Shown in pieces: positions 56,401-64,000 of a DNA stretch of 64,000 nucleotides; position 1 is the first letter of the stretch, and the number at the start of each line of letters is the position of its first letter. Location: positions 29,155,661 through 29,219,660 of the forward strand of contig OX104127.1 in the NCBI GenBank assembly GCA_944470555.2, given 5' to 3'. The stretch comes from Heterobilharzia americana. Its lineage: Eukaryota > Platyhelminthes > Trematoda > Strigeidida > Schistosomatidae. The notes beneath the pieces are model-generated. The model made no database searches and had not been told where the DNA came from. It saw only the letters and a list, made by a program, of their open reading frames with translations. Position numbers and translations under genes: made by a program.

Positions 56401-57100
56401 AGACTCCTTCTGATTTCTATTTAGTAGTTGACTCATGTACTTAATTCATTCCTATCAGATGTGACTCTTTTCAAGAACAGCTCAATAGTAATTTAACTAC
56501 TTCTCCTGTGTATGGGAATGACGATGGGAACTGAAGTGAGGTAGACAAACTAATGTACTGGAAAGAAATACCTCGAATTACATTTACTTATCTTGACCTC
56601 AAATTGGAGAAGAGGGATAGTTAACTTACGATATTGTTACAAGAACGTTTGCATTATGACTTACTACTGCCTTATTTTCTTTTTTCATGGCTTTCTGCTT
56701 ACAAAATCTTCGTTTTATACATTCAGTTTTCGTCTTATATGTTATTGACCGTATGACTATTTTCATAGTTACTACTATTATCTCTGACTGTATAACCCTT
56801 CACACAATATGTCTTCCACTTTCTTCCGTAGACCATCTGAAAAGTATTTTCTGAATTATTTTGTTGATCTTAACTCTATTTATTTAGGTTCCTATTGAAC
56901 CAACAGAAGAGGAAAAATCGCGTATGTATCCACCATATGATTGGTCAGCTCAAAAAGGATTAATTATAAAACCTAATTTAAATCGAACTTCTTATCTAAT
57001 TCGACGGTCTGATACACCTGGATTATATTGGCGTGTTCATTTGTCTACACCTAGCAAAGGCAGTCCTGCTCCCGAAACGACTGAAAAAATTGGAACTTAA
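47291..57100 (+). CDS. MRPS34: Mitochondrial ribosomal protein S34 (MRPS34), three exons
   Basis: MRPS34 is a small-subunit mitoribosome protein found in animals. Exons are 47291-47476, 50856-51212 and 56888-57100, all in phase 0 with GT/AG introns of 3379 and 5675 bp. The 251-residue product is slightly longer than the roughly 218-residue human protein. Landmarks are YIGRPSLHFYGK, LKNRAKGRVVIR, EPCYY, CRAWGKRIFRGR, ADWRLL, APPLL and YPPYDW. The first ATG in this frame is chosen; an upstream TTATTTCAG at 47161-47169 could be a cis- or trans-splice acceptor for the 5' UTR. An AATAAA lies 82 bp past the stop. The introns are filled with SINEs, hammerhead SINEs, a Penelope fragment and an RTE fragment. 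Identity is by motif recognition. Confidence 0.92.
47477..48785 (+). other. MRPS34 intron 1, first part: nothing recognised
   Basis: This intronic stretch is AT-rich. A 27-nt segment at 47574-47600 bounded by CAG and GTTAGT would keep frame but is not needed for the MRPS34 alignment. Confidence 0.45.
48786..48955 (-). repeat. Smalpha-like SINE with hammerhead ribozyme (minus strand)
   Basis: On the minus strand a box A (TGGCCTAGTGGG, 48944-48933) and box B (GGGTTCGAGTC, 48901-48891) of a Pol III promoter are followed by a hammerhead-like domain. Schistosome Smalpha elements have this layout. The copy lies in MRPS34 intron 1. Confidence 0.8.
48800..48850 (-). ncRNA. Hammerhead ribozyme, probably impaired
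   Basis: The minus strand reads ATGAGGA, stem II GTCC-TAAATA-GGAC, GAAA, then a short stem III ending AUC. Stem II, GAAA and the NUH cleavage triplet fit the hammerhead consensus, but the first core base (normally C of CUGANGA) is A, which should reduce or abolish cleavage. Confidence 0.65.
49166..49325 (+). repeat. Smalpha-like SINE with hammerhead ribozyme (plus strand)
   Basis: A box-A-like GAGGCCTTATGGATAATG (49173-49190) and a damaged box B (49209-49230) precede a hammerhead-like domain and the family tail GCGCATCCTGGATTCCACTA. It lies 210 bp from, and in inverted orientation to, the copy at 48786-48955. Confidence 0.7.
49262..49320 (+). ncRNA. Hammerhead ribozyme, probably impaired
   Basis: CTGACGA (49270-49276) fits CUGANGA. 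Stem II is GTCC-CCAGTA-GGAC (49277-49290). The next core block is GAGA instead of GAAA, a change at a conserved base. Cleavage would follow AUC at 49300-49302. Confidence 0.65.
49326..50499 (+). other. MRPS34 intron 1, second part: nothing recognised
   Basis: This intronic DNA is very AT-rich, without repeats matched elsewhere in the window. Confidence 0.45.
50500..50670 (+). repeat. tRNA-derived SINE (type 2), full-length-like copy
   Basis: The head ATTGGTTTAGGGAGTCGACT resembles a tRNA box A, and GTGGGTTCGAAC (50536-50547) is a box B. The body CTACCTACCGAGGTTTAGAC and tail GGTTGCTGAGTGGATTTCGA recur at 53731-53912 (minus) and 59370-59517. No hammerhead. It ends about 190 bp before MRPS34 exon 2. 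Confidence 0.75.
50856..51212 (+). CDS. MRPS34: MRPS34 exon 2
   Basis: The exon has 119 codons in phase 0, between an acceptor ending in TTTATAG and a GTAAGT donor. It encodes RAWGKRIFRGRDLGYALL, HEADWRLLSP, the APPLL block and a Ser-rich linker, ending HHYDPTDFK. Spacing from EPCY to RAWG fits human MRPS34, so no extra exon is needed between exons 1 and 2. Confidence 0.93.
51345..51425 (+). repeat. SINE (type 2) fragment
   Basis: ACACGTTAGGTGTGCGTCAT, TACCTACTGCTTGAA and GGTTACTGAGTGTATTCCGA match the 3' half of the SINE body. Confidence 0.5.
51960..52270 (+). mobile_element. Probable Penelope-like RT N-terminal fragment
   Basis: A plus frame reads ISIDEFLELILKEVIDCGVV followed by LFFEERYFDTEYTDIFILLC, resembling the SLFTNIPIDE and FFEERY region that precedes the IDGVAMGSPLG motif in Penelope-like RTs. 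No further motif follows. It lies in MRPS34 intron 2. Confidence 0.45.
52280..52680. repeat. GC-rich unclassified repeat-like block
   Basis: This block in MRPS34 intron 2 is sharply richer in GC than its surroundings, with a 108-codon minus frame (52666-52340). It is probably the end of a transposon of unrecognised class. Confidence 0.35.
53731..53912 (-). repeat. tRNA-derived SINE (type 2), minus strand
   Basis: The minus strand reads GCCACGGCTCAGTGATTTAG, box B GGGTTCGAACCCC (53843-53831), CTCTACCTACTAAGGTCTGG and GTGCACAAGGTTGGTGAGTG. It is the best-preserved copy of the family. Confidence 0.8.
54458..55245 (+). mobile_element. RTE-B fragment with internal deletion
   Basis: RT pieces GICQGYPLSLFLLNLAIDML, LKYADDNVLLGE (YADD near 54688) and a CTGHFDYS-like segment are readable. 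Near 54970-55000 the sequence jumps to the C-terminal tail (VIEDPW and MAENWSQW) and the RTE-B 3' UTR (AATTTGAGCCGATGCACTTG), ending around 55240. It lies in MRPS34 intron 2 on the gene's strand. Confidence 0.75.
55246..56887 (+). other. MRPS34 intron 2, last part: nothing recognised
   Basis: This AT-rich sequence has no long open frames or matched repeats. Intron 2 ends at TTTATTTAG, 56887. Confidence 0.45.
56888..57100 (+). CDS. MRPS34: MRPS34 exon 3 (C terminus)
   Basis: The exon begins after TTTATTTAG and encodes 70 residues, VPIEPTEEEKSRMYPPYDW followed by a basic tail ending TTEKIGT, then TAA at 57098-57100. Human MRPS34 also ends with a YPP/PWDYP-like segment and a charged tail. Confidence 0.88.
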   Translation, partial: VPIEPTEEEKSRMYPPYDWSAQKGLIIKPNLNRTSYLIRRSDTPGLYWRVHLSTPSKGSPAPETTEKIGT

Positions 57101-57181
57101 TGTATAAGAAAGGACGAAGCATGCAATACTGGATTACTATGTCATTTGTATATGAGTAACATTAAAGGTCTTGTTTAGTAA

Positions 57182-57187
57182 AATAAA
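57182..57187 (+). promoter_or_regulatory. Polyadenylation signal of MRPS34
   Basis: AATAAA lies 82 bp downstream of the MRPS34 stop codon, at a normal distance for cleavage and polyadenylation. Confidence 0.6.
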
Positions 57188-57239
57188 ATCAACCATAAGA
57201 AAGTTAGTATTAATTAAAGTTCTCACAACCTTGTAGTTA

Positions 57240-57360
57240 CGCGTTTTATCTCTCTCTTACCTACCAAGGTCTAGATACTCAGGTAATCTCATCAGTTTGG
57301 ACACAAAAGGGATAGCTTATTGTCAATGCATGAATTTGAGTGTAGTCACTACGTTGTTAT
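57240..57360 (+). repeat. SINE (type 2), degenerate copy
   Basis: CTCTCTTACCTACCAAGGTC, TAGATACTCAGGTAATCTCA and the CAATGCATGAATTTGAGTGT segment follow the SINE body. It lies just past the MRPS34 polyadenylation signal. Confidence 0.5.
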
Positions 57361-57767
57361 TTGAATAATTGATTTTACCACAATATAAAACAGAAAACTT
57401 ATCAGAAGGAATAAAGAATATCTTAAAAACGATGTATGATAAATAAGTTTGAAATTAGATGTTCATTAATTAGAAGAAAACAGAACGACAGTAGATGCTT
57501 GATAATAGTGTCATGTAAAACAATTTATACAAGCGTTATTTTCGTACAACTTGGAAACTCGTATCGGAAATCAACACAATGAAGTCTTTTGCTTATCAGC
57601 ATGTATAGTTAGAAAGAACTCACATTAATTTCCTGATTTCCCTAACCAGATCTTGACACTGGATATCTGTTTCACTCGTTTATACTCCAAAAATGACTTC
57701 CGTAAAGTTTGCATAAGCCATAAGTGATCAACGATAAATCTAGCAAGCTTTTTCATTCTACAGGATA

Positions 57768-58085
57768 GAGATCTCATCACTATCATTAATATCAACATAG
57801 AACCAAGAATTACTGCATAACGATCCAAGTCGCCACTCTTTGTATCAGCACATCGAGCAACAAAGCAATACGATGAAAAATAAAGAACTAGAGGAGAATC
57901 AGTCAGGAGCAGTAGATAACATTACGTTATAAGAAGGGTGAATGAGAAAATAATGAAGTCAGTGCTTTGGTTAAGATGAAGATTATATGTGGATACATCT
58001 ACGCCACTGATATTGTTTCTAAGCTATACCACTTGGAGTCTGCACTCACTAGTTTCTGTTATTACATGAACGCCAACGGGGACGT
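57768..58085 (-). mobile_element. RTE-A 3' tail, 5'-truncated
   Basis: The minus strand has GATGTGCTGATACAAAGAGT, GATCGTTATGCAGTAATTCT and GGTTCTATGTTGATATTAAT, matching the tail of the full RTE-A element (14430-14500). Upstream it covers the end of the coding region (CAGTGGCGTAGATGTATCCA). Confidence 0.75.
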
Positions 58086-59082
58086 CTATATTTCCCTTCA
58101 TAGCTCAGACCAACAGTCTGAGACTTTATGCAGCGATACCATATTTTAGTCTGGTCACCTCTAACATTTTTCTCGCCTAAATCTACTTCAGCTAACATTG
58201 TACGACGAGGTAAACGGATAGGCATTTGAATATTGTGCTATCTTTTGTTTCAGTTTTCATATGTATGCTTGTATTTCTCCCAATAGCATATAATTTGTCA
58301 TTGTCTATCGACCAACTGCCAATATAGTATCACAATATTGTCTGAGGATCAAACGCTCAATGTAGGCTATGAAATTCGTTAATTACACAAATATATGGTG
58401 AAATAGCCGAAGTCTTACTGACTAATCACGTAACGCTGTAAATGATTGTTCATGGTTATCGTTCTCTTCGTTCATTAAGTCTCATATTCTTCAATTTTAC
58501 TGTGTTGATTTAAACTGTTCTCAAACGCAAAGTAAAAACTTATTGAGACAAAATTTATTACTTTCTACTCGTATAATATTAGCATCAAATGTCAGCATAC
58601 AGATGTAATTATTTATCAATCGGTGAATTCATCTACAATTTCATGATTCATTGGTTTTTAATTTAAGCTGAAAAAAAGGATAATAGCCTAGTTTCATACC
58701 TCATTTTAGCACATACAACAGTGCACACAATAAAATGTTAATCTGAAATAACTCAATGTTTTGAATATCCCAGAAAGTTCATGCTTTCAACGTACAAGAA
58801 TGTCCAATGTTTTGATTACTCGATATTTGTAAATAATACAGTGCCAACCTTTGTAACTTTATCAAAATATTTAAAAGGTGATATAAATTTATTTACTAGG
58901 TTTGTGCACATAATCGAAATTGGAAGGTTGAAACCTAGGACATTATGCTCCAGACTGGTTGGTAACCGTCGATGCTTTGTTTCAATTTGGTACACCGTGA
59001 ACTTCAGGAGCATATATATCATTGTACTAGGTTATAAGACACGATTCTTGTATGGTACCCAATAGGATTACCTGACTGTCGG
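58086..59082. other. No gene recognised
   Basis: The DNA is AT-rich. Frames of up to 94 codons at 58781-59065 have no recognised domain. Confidence 0.4.
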
Positions 59083-59120
59083 GATCTCAGTAGGTAGAGC
59101 AGAATTCAAACTTGGTGTTC
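59083..59120 (-). repeat. SINE (type 2) head fragment
   Basis: The minus strand reads TTCTGCTCTACCTACTGAGA, matching the region just after box B in the type 2 SINE. Confidence 0.35.
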
Positions 59121-59369
59121 ATCGCGGGAGAGGCAAATGCTTATGAGTGAATGAATCGAAAAAATGTTTATGTAGACTATTTGAAGGATTTTGTGCAATT
59201 CCAGAGTTAGCCATGCTTGTTTTCTCTATTAGCCAGTCAGTGAAATGAGTGTCGATTAGAAGGCTTTAAAGGTATTTCCAAATTATGGATTTCGGGCAAT
59301 GATTTGACGTTTTGAACGTTCTCATTAATGTCCACGTGAATTGTTGGCGTTTAAAAGCCTATATTACTT

Positions 59370-59517
59370 TCAATCGTTTAGATAATTGACTTTCAACCAG
59401 TGGGCCATGGGTTGGGACCCTGCTCCACCTACCGACATTTGAGCAACCTCACACACTAGGTAGGTTTCATTGTCTCCTTCACCAGTGTGCACACGGTTGC
59501 TGGGTGCATTTTGATTT
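59370..59517 (+). repeat. tRNA-derived SINE (type 2)
   Basis: GACTTTCAACCAGTGGGCCA, a mutated box B (GGGTTGGGACC), CTGCTCCACCTACCGACATT and CACGGTTGCTGGGTGCATTT follow the order of the copy at 50500-50670. Confidence 0.65.
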
Positions 59518-59974
59518 TTGTCTCTATATTAGGTAATGAAATTAAACTAAGGAAAAGTCCCATCGAGTGATGAAGAAAAAAGAAGGCAGTTTGGGTAAGA
59601 AGAAAATTTCCTTTTTCAACATTGCCATACGTATCATTGAATGATAGACTGGGATCGCATGGATGGCAATGTTCGAGGACTGGACAAAAAATGAGCGTAT
59701 ATACGAAACAATTATCCAATAATCGATGAGATGAGAAATGTAATTTTAAAAAAGCATGATATTGATAGATATGAAGTATCATAGGTAAGTGTCTGCTTGA
59801 CAGATAAAAACAAGGTGAAAAACGAAATATGGATCATGATTAAAGTGGTGGTAGTGTAATAATTAGTGGTAATGAAACTGACAAATTAAAAGAAAGAGGA
59901 TTAAGACCATGGTGAAATCGGAAACTGTTTGTGTTTCTTTTATCAACAAACATCTCAGTGACTGAGATAGTTTG

Positions 59975-60355
59975 AACATATGTATGCCGACGCACCGCCT
60001 ATATTGAAGTTCTATTTTTTACCGAAATAGAATTGAGTGGGAAGAATGTTAACGGCGGTCATATTAAGACGTAGTACCAATCCATGAATTCTTTGACTAT
60101 TGGTCTGGTTTGTGTCGAGCGATATTAACTTTCTGACTGGGGTTTCCAAGATGATAGAAGTTAGTGGTTGAAGACTCATAACGGTGCAGATGCATACACT
60201 CTTTTTCATCTTCAAAGTTTTAAACGTTTCGGTAATTCATATACATTTGTCTACCTTACTGTTATCTGCTCTATCCACTTCCTCCTTGCATACTGCTGTG
60301 AAGTCTGGCAACTGATACACTTCTGTGCTATGCTCTAATCTGATTTGTGTGTTTG
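59975..60355 (+). mobile_element. RTE-B 3' end, 5'-truncated
   Basis: ATGCCGACGCACCGCCTATA starts the C-terminal coding remnant; CTGACTGGGGTTTCCAAGAT and AGTTAGTGGTTGAAGACTCA follow. The 3' UTR has TGTGAAGTCTGGCAACTGAT, ending near CTGATTTGTGTGTTTG. It is highly decayed. Confidence 0.65.
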
Positions 60356-61093
60356 TGTGTACACAAAAATCAGGCTTGAGCTGGTGAATCGATATTACTT
60401 GTACAATACACATATTTTGAAATTTAGGTAGCATAAAGCTGCAGTTTTTCCTTGACATATCCAAGAGTCATTTGTCGGCTGAAGAAAATAGTCCAGAGCT
60501 TAGCGGAAGAAAATATCTTTATTACCGACCTAGATATTTGGTTCTTCAGATTTTCTGCTGTCGTATCACCCTTGAAGTACTCATAAATAAGATCTTAAGA
60601 TTTGTTACAAGTCGTCAAGCATGTTCTGGTTGCAATTTGATGAACCTACGAGCTTAACTTTTTCTATGAGTAGTTATTGGGATATCTTTTGCTCATCATT
60701 GATTTTGTCTTCTATGAAGATCCATCTGAATAAGGAAAGCAATGAATAATTAAGGTTTATCTTTCTGTCCAGCATTGCTCGTCTTAAATCCGTATACTAT
60801 CCATTCCATGTTAGCTTCCTATTGATCGATCTGATGGCAGATTTATTCATTTTTTTTTGTCAGATTGAATAAGTTTCCGTTCAGTTTGTTCCGTAGTCTT
60901 TTTAAGCCTGTGTCATAACATGGTTGATATTTTCGTGACATAGTCTATCAACGACAACACCAGCATCCCTAACAGGATGACTCAGTAATAATTATTTATT
61001 TCTCAAAATACCAAGTAACTATTATTTATGCTTATCTGATATGCGGTTTGATGTTACTGTATTGATAAATGTAAGTTATAACAGTGAACTTAA
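60356..61093. other. No gene recognised
   Basis: AT-rich stretch with no convincing coding or repeat signal. Confidence 0.4.
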
Positions 61094-61273
61094 ATTGATC
61101 AAACTTTCTATTTGGAACTGGAAGCATATAACAGAGCTGAGAAACTCACTAGTCATTGTAAGGACTTAAATAAGGAATTGAAACACATGAAATCATATCT
61201 TTGGTTTAGTGAATCAAACCTTCGAACTGAATCTTTGTATCAAGTTCATTATAATTTAGTGGAATCCCGCTGA
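61094..61273 (+). pseudogene. Unidentified coding-like fragment, coiled-coil composition
   Basis: An ATG-less plus frame of about 58 codons reads YLELEAYNRAEKLTSHCK then DLNKELKHMKSYLWFSE and NLRTESLYQVHYNLVESR before TGA (61271-61273). Heptad-like charged and hydrophobic spacing suggests a coiled coil. No splice acceptor is visible at its start, so it may be an exon remnant, an exon with an unusual boundary, or chance. Confidence 0.3.
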
Positions 61274-61882
61274 TTTTAGGACCTAAAGACAGTTCTTGTA
61301 TTTGATTGAAATACAACGATGTACTATAGTAGATGAATGCATATTTTTCCGGTATTCATGGAAAATATGAGTAGATATCTATTATTTTAGTGAATCCAGA
61401 ACAACAAATTCTGCAGAGTAAGGTGAATTCACTGTGTTTTGTCGCCTTTCTTACAACTGCGTACAGGTTATAAATTCATGAGAGATATATAGAGACGAAT
61501 ACAATCCACATAATTTACTTATCAAGAAGATGATAGTGGATTGATAAGATCATGTAAGATTCGATACAGATTAAAGAAGTCCCAATGAAATAATTTATGA
61601 TTACCAAAACCGAAGTTATCTAGTGTTTTAGCAATCAGATTGTCATCTTGCTACATGTAAGCGATCAAAAAATGGAATATAAAATGCTGTGTAAGTGTAT
61701 ATAATGAGTTAATAACGTAAGTATACGGTCAACATTTTTTACGTGGGTCAAGTGGTAAACTTATGGAAATGGCATGGGAATTGATATCGAAATTGGTTGT
61801 AAAATGGGATGAAAATACAGAATTTTGGAAGGGATTATACTCAATGATAAAACAAATCAGTGTCTACCATGAAAGTTGGAGG
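61274..61882. other. No gene recognised
   Basis: AT-rich, 3' of the Penelope-like copy that follows on the minus strand. It may include that element's 3' UTR. Confidence 0.35.
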
Positions 61883-62446
61883 TTAACAACTGCCTCTTTT
61901 TGGATGCATACTCTCGTTTTGATTGTTCTGAAAGCGATTACTTTTACGAATCTTAGTAACAGCATTTTTTTGTTTGCTAATTATTTTAAATCCCTTCGAC
62001 ATCTGGACATCGTGTTCTGTGTCCATCAGATGTTTAGTAATGAAACTTTTAAGACAATTTGGTTCATATAAGCTTAACTTATTTGAAATGTGTTCACGAA
62101 ATCTAGTATCAGCCCTCCTCTCTGTCCTTCCAATGCAGGTGCTCTGACATGTACTTGTTAATCGGTAGATATAATGTGAGGTGGTGACAAGAGGTGGAAA
62201 TATATCAACTTTTGATTGTTGTAGTGAACAATTTGTTTTGCTTATGAAAACTAATTTAGCTGTTGGAAGGGTGGTTATTAGTGTGGTTCTCATTCTTCTA
62301 CTAACTCTGTTCATGAGTTCATCCCTCTTGAAAGTTAGATGAAGAAACACTGGTTTCTTCTTGGGACTATCAAGTACACTTGTTTTCGCTGTTCTCATTT
62401 TGACCTTATTTATTAATTTCATAGGGTAGCCACTTTTTTCCGACAC
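61883..62446 (-). CDS. GIY-YIG endonuclease domain of Penelope-like element
   Basis: The 187-residue frame is the C-terminal part of a Penelope polyprotein. The GIY-YIG start is YIYRLT with the CIGRT motif about 10 residues later (usually YIGRT, here Cys for Tyr), then an Arg-containing RFREH helix. The domain nicks target DNA for integration. The start Met is probably not native, because homology continues upstream across stops. Confidence 0.75.
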   Translation of the reverse strand: MSEKSGYPMKLINKVKMRTAKTSVLDSPKKKPVFLHLTFKRDELMNRVSRRMRTTLITTLPTAKLVFISKTNCSLQQSKVDIFPPLVTTSHYIYRLTSTCQSTCIGRTERRADTRFREHISNKLSLYEPNCLKSFITKHLMDTEHDVQMSKGFKIISKQKNAVTKIRKSNRFQNNQNESMHPKRGSC

Positions 62447-62815
62447 TGAATTTCTTCAGTCAGTTTTTTTTGATGAAAAAAGTTTTTAGCCCTTTGATAT
62501 AGCACTTTAAGTAATCCTTGCTTATAACTCATTGGAGGGAAACTTTTAAAATGGAGATACTGTCCGCTCCATGTTTCTTTTCTGTCGACAGATCTCTCAC
62601 AAGAACCATCTCTTCTTCATTATCGAAGTCTCAAGTCCACAATATGGAATTTATTGTTTTTTTTCGTGTTCCATGACACTTAATATTCATATGCGCGTTA
62701 TTAAATATTTTTAGCAATGATCCATGTCATTGCATAGAAAACGTGTCATCAACATACCTGTTATACGTCGTAGTTTGACTGATAGCTGTAGCTAATATAG
62801 TTCTTCCCAAGTTGG
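61883..62815 (-). mobile_element. Penelope-like element (RT palm end and GIY-YIG domain), 5'-truncated
   Basis: On the minus strand the RT palm motif NRYVDDTFSMQ (YVDD at 62756-62745) is followed by DLSTEKKHGADSISILKVSL in the same frame with stops. An open frame at 62446-61883 (187 codons) then contains the GIY-YIG endonuclease: HYIYRLTSTCQSTCIGRTER, RRADTRFREHIS and KHLMDTEHD. This RT-then-GIY-YIG order defines Penelope-like elements. The copy is cut at its 5' side by the (TA)n tract at 62818. Confidence 0.85.

Positions 62816-62817
<2 letters not shown>

Positions 62818-62896
<79 letters not shown>
62818..62896. repeat. (TA)n microsatellite, 79 bp
   Basis: This is an uninterrupted AT dinucleotide run next to the 5' side of the truncated Penelope-like copy. 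Confidence 0.95.
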
Positions 62897-62897
<1 letters not shown>

Positions 62898-63139
62898 CTT
62901 TCAGTATGTATCTTATGAACTTATAGCTTGAACATAGTTGAAAAAAAAACGACGAAATGCAATAAATTCATTATATCCTGCAAAATTTGTTTTTCGAGCT
63001 TTACTAAAATTTTTGAAGGAAACTAATTTTATCAGATATTCATTAGTTTTAGACTTTCCGTCGGTTTGCACCGAAGGAATTTCGAGGAGATGCGATCAGA
63101 TGATGACCATCTTATTACTTTAAGCATCGTATATATTAT
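62897..63139. other. No gene recognised
   Basis: AT-rich linker between the (TA)n tract and a hammerhead SINE. No Penelope sequence was recognised beyond the tract. Confidence 0.4.
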
Positions 63140-63275
63140 TAACGCGCTGGTCGCGGAACCTGAAGGTCGCGGGTTCGATCCCTGCTGGTGGGGTCGTGGG
63201 TGCGCACTGCTGAGGAGTCCCATACTAGGACGAAACAGCTGTCCAATGCTCCCAGGTTTCCTTTGTTCCTCCAAC
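63140..63275 (+). repeat. Smalpha-like SINE with intact-looking hammerhead ribozyme
   Basis: Box B GGGTTCGATCC is at 63171-63181; the box A part (TTAACGCGCTGG) is degenerate. The downstream GTCGTGGGTGCGCACTGCTG and hammerhead core match the schistosome Smalpha plan. Confidence 0.8.
63197..63256 (+). ncRNA. Hammerhead ribozyme with complete core
   Basis: CTGAGGA (63210-63216) fits CUGANGA. Stem II pairs GTCC (63217-63220) with GGAC (63228-63231). GAAA follows (63232-63235), then a minimal palindromic stem III and the cleavage triplet GUC (63241-63243). Stem I pairs GCACTG (63204-63209) with CAATGC (63244-63249) with one mismatch. All conserved core bases are present. A loopless stem III is a feature of schistosome hammerheads, which may act as dimers. 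Confidence 0.75.
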
Positions 63276-63334
63276 TGATGTCAGTCTTCGATGAATAACA
63301 ACTTGACATATTAAATAATTGTTTACGCATATCT

Positions 63335-63640
63335 GACAAAATTAATGTAGAACCTTGCATACAAGTGCATCGGTTCAAGTTGCCACACTTCACAGTAGTA
63401 TACAAAGAACAAGTGAATGGAAAAAAATTGATATCAAAGTAGACAAAGTTGTATGAGAGAATAAACAATATGAAAATAAAGGTTAGTGTGAATATTCAAG
63501 CTTCAGAAGACGTCAAGGAGTGGATACATCCATGTCATTGTGACTGATTTTCAGCTATGTCACCAAGAATCCTCAACCAGTGATTCATTTCGTCTCTGGG
63601 ACCCCAACCAGGTAGTCTACGCATTTACACACACTTCCCT
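63335..63640 (-). mobile_element. RTE-B 3' end, 5'-truncated
   Basis: The minus-strand 3' UTR GTGGCAACTTGAACCGATGC, then a tail ending ATTAATTTTGTCAG, matches other RTE-B copies. Upstream lies decayed C-terminal coding sequence (GACTACCTGGTTGGGGTCCC). Confidence 0.75.
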
Positions 63641-64000
63641 ACTCTCTCCTCTTGTATTATTGCTGTTATTTCACTCTCAACCTTTTATTCAATAATAGTT
63701 ATTTATTTCCCGAGGTAAGAAGTATAATTGCATAGGTTTAGCTAATGATTTCATCGAAAAGGAAATATTTCTTCGCTGAATTTTCTTCTTTACAATCATA
63801 CTGATGTGAGGATCAGGGTCGCTGATCCTCTTTTGAGGCACCACCAAGACAAAACAAGCTTAGATTCACTGTATGTTCAGAAATTTTAATGTTTATTCAC
63901 AGATATGTTAATAATGCTTTAGTATTCATTGGGAACTAGTTAATTTGTTGTTTGCTTGTTATGTACTTTTATCTCAAATCAGTTTATAGGATTTACATCA
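63641..64000. other. No gene recognised
   Basis: AT-rich window edge without a supported feature. Confidence 0.4.

Noticed and set aside
62818..62896. (TA)n tract as a centromeric or origin element
   Set aside because: A single 79-bp dinucleotide run is an ordinary microsatellite in AT-rich DNA.

Overview
The window looks like eukaryotic, intron-rich, AT-rich DNA from a flatworm, most likely a schistosome-family blood fluke. The grounds are RTE elements resembling schistosome SR2, CR1-like elements, Penelope-like elements with GIY-YIG domains, and tRNA-derived SINEs carrying hammerhead ribozymes of the Smalpha type. The species cannot be fixed from the sequence. No bacterial-style operons, CRISPR arrays or rRNA are present; nearly all open frames are decayed transposon fragments or chance.

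Two host genes can be reconstructed by exon. On the minus strand, bases 18437 to 2282 hold four exons of a divergent TATA-binding protein (TBP) or TBP paralogue. Exon phases all agree, the stop codon is present, and the N-terminal exon or exons are not found. The second exon (10309-10207) lacks one base exactly where the DNA-contacting Asn codon of the second TBP repeat should be. On the plus strand, 47291-57100 encodes mitochondrial ribosomal protein S34 (MRPS34) in three exons, with a polyadenylation signal at 57182.

Region by region: 1-5 kb holds fold-back (palindromic) repeats around the last TBP exons. 7.3-14.5 kb holds two RTE elements of one subfamily (called RTE-A here) with clear target-site duplications, one on each side of TBP exon B. 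17-23 kb has a Penelope fragment, a 5'-only RTE-A piece, an antisense RTE fragment and an LTR-retrotransposon gag/protease fragment. 23.3-26.8 kb is a decayed RTE of a second type abutting a CR1 tail. 28.5-31.4 kb is a decayed CR1-like element. 35-41 kb has further RTE and CR1 remnants. 44.2-47.1 kb contains two scrambled RTE-A fragments; 721 bp of the second is almost identical to the copy inside the TBP gene. 47-57 kb is MRPS34, with SINEs, hammerhead SINEs, a Penelope fragment and an RTE fragment in its introns. 57-64 kb holds RTE tails, SINEs, a second Penelope-like element, a 79-bp (TA)n tract and a SINE with an apparently intact hammerhead core.

The most interesting signals are: a by-eye HDV-like self-cleaving ribozyme fold starting at the first base of the RTE-A element; the divergent TBP-like gene with its single-base lesion; the 721-bp near-identity tract shared by two dead RTE copies 37.6 kb apart; and the hammerhead SINEs.
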